This document shows positions 1 through 6,404 of a stretch of 24,177 nucleotides of DNA, piece after piece (within the stretch, counting starts at the first letter, position 1; each line of letters opens with the position of its first letter). The translations under genes were made by a program, and so were the position numbers. This DNA comes from FEN-1297 sp046704565. Lineage in GTDB: Bacteria; Bacteroidota; Ignavibacteria; Ignavibacteriales; Ignavibacteriaceae. Below the pieces are notes generated by a model. It made no database searches. It had not been told where the DNA came from and saw only the letters and a list, made by a program, of their open reading frames with translations. Location: NCBI GenBank assembly GCA_046704565.1, contig JBJKRP010000135.1, forward strand, positions 1-24,177, read 5' to 3'.

Positions 1-2511
1 GTTCCAAATCTGTGACCAGGTTTGCGTTCCTGTTGAATTAACAGAAGCAACTTTCCAAAAATATGTGCTGCCGTTTGTTAAGCCGTTTAACGCAAGCGAC
101 GTTGAGGTTAACCCCGATTTATCCAAGTAAATATTAGTGAATGCCTGATCGGTCGAAACCTGAACTCTATATGAAGCAGCTCCGGATGCAGCACTCCAGC
201 TTAAAGTCGATGAAGTCGTAACTCCAGTCTGATTATTTGCCGGAGCCGAAAGTACAGGAGCGGCAGAAACTGCGGAGGTATTGCCGTTTAACATTAGATT
301 GTCCAGATCATAAGTAACAGCTTTTCCACTTACATCCTGAATTACTATTTGATCTATTGCAAGATTATTAGGATCCAATGCTGATAACGGGATTGTTACT
401 ATTGTCCATTGGTTGGACGGAACGTAGCCATAATTGATTGTAGGGAAAGACCCCTTTGAATTATTGCCAAGATAAACGCTCAGGTTTAAACTTGCAGACT
501 CACCATAGACCGCAAATTGAAGCGAGTTGTAGTTTGCCGGGTTTATATCTTTTATTGAAGACCATGAACCGGATAGAAGTCTTAAAGCTCCCCATGCGTT
601 CTGATTAACATTTAAAGAGAAAGCTCCTTCGTAAATGTTTTTTGCACTTGTAAAGTTCGGAGTAATATTCCAGGAGGTATTAGTCCAGTCGGGAGATAAA
701 TTATCTTGATACACGAAAATAGCAGACGAGTTTGCAACTGCTGTGGTATTTGAAACATTTACAGTGCAGGTTGCAGTAGTAGAATTTCCCGCTGCGTCGC
801 TTGCCGTTGCAGTTATTGTGTGCGAGCCGTTTGCCACCGAAGCTGAATTAAAAGCTACTGAATAAGGTGAAGATGTCAAAGCGCTCCCCACCTGGGTACC
901 GTCCACCTTAATTGCAACATTAGATACGCCTACATTATCGGATGCAGTCGCAGAAATATTTATCGTTCCATTAACGGTTGCCGCGTTAGCCGGATTTGTT
1001 ATTGCTATAACAGGCGGAATGGTATCTTTAACGGCAATTGTATTTGAAACATTTACGGTAATGGTTGCCGTAGTGGAATTACCTGCAGCATCTGTGGCTG
1101 TTGCAGAAATTGTATGCTGACCGTTTGATAAGGTAGTAGAATTAAAGACTAAAGAAAATGGGAATAATGTTAAAAGACCTCCGGTCTGAGTGCCGTCTAT
1201 TTTATACACCAGACTTGCAACACCTACATTATCCGAAGCATTCGCGGTAATGCTGAACGAGCCGCTCACGGTTGCGCCGTTTGACGGCGATGTAATAGCA
1301 ACTACAGGAGGAGTAACGTCATTAGTCCCAGAAGAACTGCCGTTTACTGCGTTCTTTATAGATTCCAACAATTGCTGCTGCTGACCCGCGGGATTACTAC
1401 TTTGATAACCTGCGCCAAGCTCCCAGACAATTAATCCGCCAAGCCCGGTACTTTTTACATAATCTACCTTTGCCCGGCAAGTAGCAGTGTCATCATAAGA
1501 AATAAATTGATCGCTGGACGATCCTGCATTGTCTATGCTAAGATACGAAGCTTGTGCACCTGAATCCCAGTGATATCTTCCCGGCTGATAATATTGCTGC
1601 ATAATAGTATAGTACGGAACATTAGCCTGTACGGTTGGAGCTGTAGTCCATGATTGATCAGGAGCTGTAACTCCACCTGTTGGTGTGCCGGCACCTCCGC
1701 TCCACACATATCCGTAAAAGTCCACTCCTATACCTAATTTGTTTACAGGTACGCCGGCAGAAGAAAAATTAGATACCATGTTGTTTATTGAGGGAACTGG
1801 TCCGCCTGTACTCGGAAATTTTATTCCGCCGTCATAAATAGCTGAATTATGCCATGAAACCCAGCCTTGCCAGGCACCGGACATATCATAACTCATTATA
1901 TTTATCTCATCAAATTGATTAGCGAGCGATGCAAAAATAGAAGGCTGCCATTGAGTTGCCGCTGTTAACATAGGTCTTGGTGAAATTTTATTTAGAGCCG
2001 TTCGTAATGCGTTTATAAAGGCGGTATATTGAACTGCGTCGGATGAAGATAAAGTTTCCCAATCTATATCAATTCCGTCGTATCCTCTATACTTCATAAA
2101 GTTTACCAGGTTGTTAACGAAATTTGAAAGATTTGCGGGACTTGTTGCGCCCATAAACGAGCTTTCACTGTTCCATCCGCCGACGCATATTATTACTTTA
2201 ACACCCGCAGCATGAGCTTTGGAAATTAACGCTGCCGAGTTTGCCGGCGTTATACTGTTCGAGGTTGAATCTATAGTACCATCACTGTTGGGTACGATTG
2301 CAAAATGTATAATTTGTGTTACTGCACTGTAATCGATATTCTGCGAAGTTAGATATCCATTATCATTTTGTCCCTGCATCCACCCTGCATAATACGCAGT
2401 TACCCACATCTTAGTTTGTGCTTTTAAAGTTACAAACATAAAAGACACAATAATAGCTATAATCAGTAAAACTCTAATCTGCCTTATTCTAATTTTAGCT
2501 GAATCATTCAT
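1..2511 (-). CDS. GH18 chitinase-like secreted enzyme with Ig-like, jelly-roll and FnIII modules (C-terminus beyond window)
   Basis: Reading from the ATG at 2511, 837 codons stay open to the window edge, so the C-terminus is missing. A signal peptide ends near residue 32 (hydrophobic stretch then KAQ). The GH18 domain spans about 34-390 and has the catalytic signature DGIDIDWE (D145, D148, D150, proton donor E152) plus MSYDMSG near 206-212. GH18 enzymes hydrolyse chitin or other beta-1,4-GlcNAc polymers by substrate-assisted retention. Two tandem Ig-like repeats follow (about 400-490 and 497-590, both with ASDNVGV and DAAGNSTTAT). Next are a likely beta-jelly-roll, perhaps carbohydrate-binding, at about 595-745, and an FnIII module from about 750. 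The start is well supported by AAGGAG about 9 nt upstream (2521-2526). The GH18 domain closely resembles that of the 6405-8750 gene. A T9SS tail is expected off the edge but is not seen. Confidence 0.93.
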   Translation of the reverse strand, partial: MNDSAKIRIRQIRVLLIIAIIVSFMFVTLKAQTKMWVTAYYAGWMQGQNDNGYLTSQNIDYSAVTQIIHFAIVPNSDGTIDSTSNSITPANSAALISKAHAAGVKVIICVGGWNSESSFMGATSPANLSNFVNNLVNFMKYRGYDGIDIDWETLSSSDAVQYTAFINALRTALNKISPRPMLTAATQWQPSIFASLANQFDEINIMSYDMSGAWQGWVSWHNSAIYDGGIKFPSTGGPVPSINNMVSNFSSAGVPVNKLGIGVDFYGYVWSGGAGTPTGGVTAPDQSWTTAPTVQANVPYYTIMQQYYQPGRYHWDSGAQASYLSIDNAGSSSDQFISYDDTATCRAKVDYVKSTGLGGLIVWELGAGYQSSNPAGQQQQLLESIKNAVNGSSSGTNDVTPPVVAITSPSNGATVSGSFSITANASDNVGVASLVYKIDGTQTGGLLTLFPFSLVFNSTTLSNGQHTISATATDAAGNSTTATITVNVSNTIAVKDTIPPVIAITNPANAATVNGTINISATASDNVGVSNVAIKVDGTQVGSALTSSPYSVAFNSASVANGSHTITATASDAAGNSTTATCTVNVSNTTAVANSSAIFVYQDNLSPDWTNTSWNITPNFTSAKNIYEGAFSLNVNQNAWGALRLLSGSWSSIKDINPANYNSLQFAVYGESASLNLSVYLGNNSKGSFPTINYGYVPSNQWTIVTIPLSALDPNNLAIDQIVIQDVSGKAVTYDLDNLMLNGNTSAVSAAPVLSAPANNQTGVTTSSTLSWSAASGAASYRVQVSTDQAFTNIYLDKSGLTSTSLALNGLTNGSTYFWKVASVNSTGTQTWSQIWN

Positions 2512-2565
2512 CGTATTCTTCTCCTTGATTATATTTAGCGAATTAATCATCATTATATTTTTTCG

Positions 2566-2946
2566 TTATATTGTTTTTATTAATTCTTTGTAAAGAATGT
2601 CGCATAAGACATCTACTATTTTGTACAGCTGGAAGGCTTGATCGAAAACGTAATCCGCCCCGAAATTGCGCCAGCGATCAATATAAATTGATGAGGTATT
2701 ATCACTTAATACGATAGTTAACAACTCCTTATTCTGATCCTTGATTTTTTTCAACTCTTCAAGAACACCGGGGCTATATTGGTGAAGTGCAATTATAAGG
2801 ACCGAAGGACAGCAGGATTTTATGAGTGCGGCTGCATCATATATTGTATCTGTTGTTCCGGCTATTTCAATGTGAGTTATTGCCGAAAAGATGGAGTAAA
2901 GACGGCTGCTAAGAAACCTGGAATCCGCTGCTATTATTATCTTCAT
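2566..2946 (-). CDS. Stand-alone degenerate receiver (pseudo-REC) protein
   Basis: A 126-residue protein with the size and secondary-structure pattern of a single CheY-like receiver and no output domain. The fold is recognisable: MKIIIAAD at the N-terminus, the PSVLII strand, the IVLS strand and GADYVFD near the end. The signalling residues are lost. Aligned on the neighbouring NarL-type regulator, the phospho-acceptor Asp is Ala53, one acid-pocket Asp is Ala7, and the conserved Lys is replaced by Asp102/Gln103; Ser81 can stand for the switch Thr/Ser. It is therefore unlikely to be phosphorylated normally and may act by binding a partner. It lies 311 bp after the response regulator and 54 bp before the first GH18 gene, so it may share transcription with the latter. 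A TAnnTTTG-like box lies about 39 nt upstream. Confidence 0.82.
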   Translation of the reverse strand: MKIIIAADSRFLSSRLYSIFSAITHIEIAGTTDTIYDAAALIKSCCPSVLIIALHQYSPGVLEELKKIKDQNKELLTIVLSDNTSSIYIDRWRNFGADYVFDQAFQLYKIVDVLCDILYKELIKTI

Positions 2947-3257
2947 TAAGTTCTCTATTATTTAGATCATCATTTTTTCTGATCCAAAAATAGATTTTCA
3001 GCCAAGCCTGCGGTATAGGATTCCTTGCCATATTATTGCAACACTTTAAGCAAGTTTTGTGTAGTATTTTTTGTGATGACTATTTAATGATCCTGAAGGA
3101 CGGGGAAGCTATGAAACGAAAAGAATTTAATAAAGAATGTAGATATTGTTTTAAGGGAGCTTGAATGCGAGAGACCTAATATTCAGGCTTTGGCATTTAT
3201 AAATGGAAGTAAGAAGTTTATAGATTGGCGTTGAGATATGATGATTTAAAATTCCGG
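2947..3257. other. 311-bp intergenic gap with no convincing gene
   Basis: This is the longest non-coding stretch within the minus-strand block. On the minus strand, TATTTTTG at 2985-2992 fits the Bacteroidota -7 box TAnnTTTG and lies about 39 nt before the pseudo-receiver start, but no good -33 TTTG is seen at the usual spacing. On the plus strand a 25-codon ORF (3087-3164) and a start-less open frame of 38 codons ending at 3233 overlap in different frames. They could be debris of a decayed small gene, but random AT-rich DNA would also give this. No strong terminator hairpin is visible. Confidence 0.5.
2985..2992 (-). promoter_or_regulatory. Possible Bacteroidota-type -7 box (TAnnTTTG) for the pseudo-receiver gene
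   Basis: The minus strand reads TATTTTTG, an exact fit to TAnnTTTG, about 39 nt upstream of the ATG at 2946. A partner TTTG about 19-20 bp further upstream is not obvious, so this is a weak call based on position and one box only. Confidence 0.25.
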
Positions 3258-3890
3258 TTAGTCTATAAGATGTTTTTCAACAGAATAAAGAATCAGTTCA
3301 GCGTTTGATTTCATGTTCATCTTTTCAAGGATTCTGCTGCGATAGGTATTTACGGTATGAATGCTAAGAGAAAGTCTTTTTGCAATTTCACTTATTTTAA
3401 GACCCAAAGAAATCATTCTCATAATCTGAAATTCTCTATCGGAAAGCATTTCATGCGGTGCCTTGTTCGTGTCCCTATCTAATTCTTCTGCAAGTTTTTC
3501 CGCAAGAGAAGCTGTTATGTATTTCCTGCCGTCATTTATCCTTCTGACGGCGTTTACAATTTCTTCGGGATGCGTGTCCTTTGTTAGATATCCTGAAGCA
3601 CCGGCTTTCATAACACGGACAGCAAATCTTTCCTCCGGATGCATAGTTAACACAAGTACGGGCAGTCTCGGGAATAACTGTTTTATATCAGTAATCAAAT
3701 CTATGCCGCCCCTTCCGGGCATTGAAAGATCTGTAATAAGTATGTCGGGACCGGATTTCTTAAGCCCCTCCAGTACTTCGTGAGGATATGCAGCTTCGCC
3801 TACTACTTTAAGATCAATCTCTTCCTCCAAAATTTCCTTTATGCCTTTACGTATTAGAGGATGATCATCGGCAATGAATATTTTAATCAT
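3258..3890 (-). CDS. NarL/FixJ-family response regulator
   Basis: A 210-residue two-domain response regulator of standard length. The receiver domain (1-120) keeps all functional residues: acid pair D8/D9, phospho-acceptor D54 (ITDLSMPG), T82 and K104 (YLTKD). The output domain (about 147-205) is a LuxR/NarL helix-turn-helix: LSDREFQIMRMISLGL, then EIAKRLSLSIHTVNTYRSRI. It should bind DNA once phosphorylated. It starts 14 bp after the stop of the histidine kinase gene upstream, so the two are almost certainly co-transcribed partners. AGG lies just before the ATG. Its targets cannot be read from the sequence; the flanking GH18 genes and the polysaccharide control region are the obvious candidates. 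Confidence 0.95.
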   Translation of the reverse strand: MIKIFIADDHPLIRKGIKEILEEEIDLKVVGEAAYPHEVLEGLKKSGPDILITDLSMPGRGGIDLITDIKQLFPRLPVLVLTMHPEERFAVRVMKAGASGYLTKDTHPEEIVNAVRRINDGRKYITASLAEKLAEELDRDTNKAPHEMLSDREFQIMRMISLGLKISEIAKRLSLSIHTVNTYRSRILEKMNMKSNAELILYSVEKHLID

Positions 3891-3904
3891 ACCTAAAAAT
3901 ATAT

Positions 3905-5905
3905 CTAACTGTTATTGTATGGAATTGCTACGATCAATTTTGTGCCTTTATCGATTTCGGACTCAATTTCGAACCTTCCGCCAAGCGCAATTACTCTTTC
4001 GCGGATTCCCATAATGCCCGTTGAAGTCGGGTCTTTAACCTTACTTTTGCCGATACCTTTGCCGTTATCCGCAATTTCAAGAACAAGCTCGCTCTCAATA
4101 ACTGGAAGGCTTGCCGTAACGCTTGTTGCCGCGGAATGCTTTGCTACATTTGTAAGCGCTTCCTGGTAAATACGGAATATTGCAGTGGATTTTTCCTGGT
4201 CTAACTTAATATTATGTTGAATACGACTTATCCTGCATCTTATATTAGTTCGCGTCTCAAATTCCTGCGCCTGCCACTGGATTGCTGTCAATAATCCAAG
4301 CTCATCAAGGACAGAGGGGCGCAACTGTGTTATAACTTTTCTTATAGATTTAATGGTTGACTCAAGCAGGTCGGATATTGAGGCAATTTTTTCAAGCAAA
4401 GACAACCTGCTTAAAGGCTCCAATGCAGATTTCGAAATCATCCTGTTGAGTATGGTTAAATCCAATCTTACCGCCGTCAGCATCTGGCTGAATTCATCAT
4501 GGAGCTCTCTGGCTATCCTTGTCCTTTCTTCTTCACGGGCAGCCTGCAGGTGAGCAGCGAGCGCGCGCAGTTGTTTTTCGTTTTCTCTCAACTGATCTTC
4601 AGTATTCTTTATCTTAGTAAGGTCTCTTATAATTACCGAGAAATTTATAAGATTATTGTTCTCATCAAAATACGAATTGATTGAAACGTCCGCCCAGAAG
4701 GATTGATCGTCTTTTTTTTTCATCCATATCTCCCTTTCAGCCCTGCCTTCACTCTTAGCGTCCGTCAGCATATTGTCTATTTCGCTTTCAGGCTGTTCCG
4801 CCTCTTTCGAAAATATATTAAAGTTTTTCAGAATGATCTCCGGCTCATTATAGCCTGTTATCCTTTCCGACCCTGCATTCCAGCTTGTTATTCTCCCTTC
4901 CATATCAAGCATGAAGATTGCATAGTCTTTTACTCCTTCAATAAAGGATCTGAACCGTTTTTCGCTCTCAATCAAAGCGTCGCTGGTAAGCTTTTGCATC
5001 AGTTCAATATTGGTCCTTTTTGTTTGATCTTCAACAACAAGCATAATCCTTTTTTTATTTTTACCGATTTTGTTATCAGGATTTTCACCGTCAGGCTCCA
5101 ATGACATTTGCCTTGCTGCTATTTCAAGTTTAACCCTGTTTTTATCTTTTGTTATTATTTCTAAATTGAAAACTCTAACTTCATTCTTATTTCCCAGTAT
5201 AATTTGGATCTGAGAGTTGAAGATAGATATACTTTCCCGCTCCACTAAATTCAGAAATGAAGGCAGCAGGAAAATATCGTTAATGTTATAGCCGCAGATG
5301 CTGCAAAATGAATCAGTAATAAATTCTATCTGTTTATTCTGACCATTTAAGATTGCAAATCCTAAACCGCTCTTATTCAAAATGTGCAGAAGATTTTCAC
5401 TTAATTCGCGGTAGTTTATTTTTTTGTCTCTATTACTTACGGCAAGCTTGTTTTGATTTTCCTTAATTGCATTTTTTATGGTGCTTGTTAATGTTGGAAA
5501 ATCATCCTTTGTTAAATAGCTGTATGCCCCGGACTTTAAGCTTTCAATAATATGATCAATAATAACCGAATCGTCAATAACAATGAGCGGGATTTCTATC
5601 CCGCTTTTACTTAAGAAATTAAGTAAGTCGATTGCATTAAAATTATTTAATGAAAAAGAAGATACTATTATAGATGGGTAAAAATGCGTAAGCTCCCTTT
5701 CAAAGCTGTCAAACGTCTCGATCCTTTTTGCAATTAATTCTAATCCGTTATCCGTTAAATGTCTAACAGCAGGCTCAAAAAAATGTTCGTAGTTATCTAT
5801 AAACAGAATTTTATTCTGATTTTCTCCTGGCTTCTCTTTCTTACGAGAAATAATTGTTTCTTTTGCAATTAAGACCTGCATTAGCTTAGTTTTTATGTTT
5901 TTCAA
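3905..5905 (-). CDS. Hybrid-type sensor histidine kinase (pseudo-REC, PAS, PAS, HisKA_3, HATPase_c)
   Basis: A 666-residue, apparently soluble NarX/DegS-class histidine kinase without membrane segments. The N-terminal receiver-like domain (about 31-150) is degenerate: one acid-pocket Asp (D37, followed by Asn), Ser83 at the phospho-acceptor position and Asp111 at the switch position, though K133 (YLTKDD) remains. PAS-like domains cover about 170-295 and 315-432, the second being the clearer (SWNAGSERITGY). A coiled linker leads to the HisKA_3 dimerisation domain with phospho-acceptor H469 (RIARELHDEFSQ). The ATPase domain has an N box with N586 (EALTNVAKH), a G1 box at 613-617 (DNGKG) and a G2 region around 630-634 (GIMGI). 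The kinase half therefore looks active, and the response regulator 14 bp downstream is its partner. The longest frame begins at a TTG (5905); the ATG at 5881 (residue 9) is an alternative, and neither has a strong ribosome-binding site. Confidence 0.92.
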   Translation of the reverse strand: MKNIKTKLMQVLIAKETIISRKKEKPGENQNKILFIDNYEHFFEPAVRHLTDNGLELIAKRIETFDSFERELTHFYPSIIVSSFSLNNFNAIDLLNFLSKSGIEIPLIVIDDSVIIDHIIESLKSGAYSYLTKDDFPTLTSTIKNAIKENQNKLAVSNRDKKINYRELSENLLHILNKSGLGFAILNGQNKQIEFITDSFCSICGYNINDIFLLPSFLNLVERESISIFNSQIQIILGNKNEVRVFNLEIITKDKNRVKLEIAARQMSLEPDGENPDNKIGKNKKRIMLVVEDQTKRTNIELMQKLTSDALIESEKRFRSFIEGVKDYAIFMLDMEGRITSWNAGSERITGYNEPEIILKNFNIFSKEAEQPESEIDNMLTDAKSEGRAEREIWMKKKDDQSFWADVSINSYFDENNNLINFSVIIRDLTKIKNTEDQLRENEKQLRALAAHLQAAREEERTRIARELHDEFSQMLTAVRLDLTILNRMISKSALEPLSRLSLLEKIASISDLLESTIKSIRKVITQLRPSVLDELGLLTAIQWQAQEFETRTNIRCRISRIQHNIKLDQEKSTAIFRIYQEALTNVAKHSAATSVTASLPVIESELVLEIADNGKGIGKSKVKDPTSTGIMGIRERVIALGGRFEIESEIDKGTKLIVAIPYNNS

Positions 5906-5931
5906 ATTTTATTGTTCACAATGCGCCGATA

Positions 5932-6369
5932 TTAATTTATCCATTTAATAATTCTTACTGTAGAATCATCACCGCTGTTCGGGTTAATGTTTAATTCATC
6001 GATTAATTTATTAAAGATAAGAGAGCCAAAATCAACCTTATTTTCTTTTGAAAAGTAGCTTTTGTGAAGTGGAACTCTAATCGGTTTTTCAATATCTCTT
6101 TTAACTGCAGTTATAGCAATGCCATACTTCATTCCCCGGCGGATGGAGTCAAGAAAAATCCATCCGCCTGCACCGTTAACCAGTATTTCTCTTGCTAACC
6201 CGGATATTATAGTAGAATACAGCGTGGGCCAGCTACCCGAAAAACCACCCTGTCTTGCAAACCAAATTGCTTTCTGCCGCATTGTTACGACATCCATATC
6301 TTTTTTAATTCTTAATGAAATTTCCGCGTTAAACATGATATACAAAATTCGGGATAAGAAATCAAGCAT
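5932..6369 (-). CDS. Degenerate RsbT-like (GHKL anti-sigma/switch kinase family) protein
   Basis: This 145-residue protein follows the RsbT layout end to end: a DVVTMRQKAIWFARQGGFS segment (26-44), a helix at 50-62 where RsbT has its ElArN box, a strand-turn region GGWIFLDSIRRGMKYGIAITA (68-88), then LIDELNINPNSG and STVRIIKW (122-143), equivalent to the RsbT C-terminus. The ATP-binding residues are gone: the N box reads GLARE instead of ELARN, the expected DxGPGI is VKRDIEK (89-95), and the GLGL segment is DFGSL. RsbT normally phosphorylates RsbS and activates an RsbU-type phosphatase in stressosomes. No RsbS, RsbR or RsbU is in the window. A binding-only role is the best inference. It lies between GH18 (35-bp gap) and the histidine kinase (26 bp). 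AAGGA lies about 13 nt before the ATG. Confidence 0.75.
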   Translation of the reverse strand: MLDFLSRILYIMFNAEISLRIKKDMDVVTMRQKAIWFARQGGFSGSWPTLYSTIISGLAREILVNGAGGWIFLDSIRRGMKYGIAITAVKRDIEKPIRVPLHKSYFSKENKVDFGSLIFNKLIDELNINPNSGDDSTVRIIKWIN

Positions 6370-6404
6370 TTTCTAATATTATTCCTTCTGAAGAAACTGT
6401 AGTC

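Noticed and set aside
3087..3233. Overlapping short plus-strand frames (25-codon ORF, then a start-less 38-codon frame) that could be a frameshifted small gene
   Set aside because: Too short, no ribosome-binding site, no recognised family; open frames of this size are expected by chance in AT-rich DNA.
4703..5104. 133-codon plus-strand ORF
   Set aside because: Antisense shadow of the PAS region of the histidine kinase, whose own frame has clear domains.
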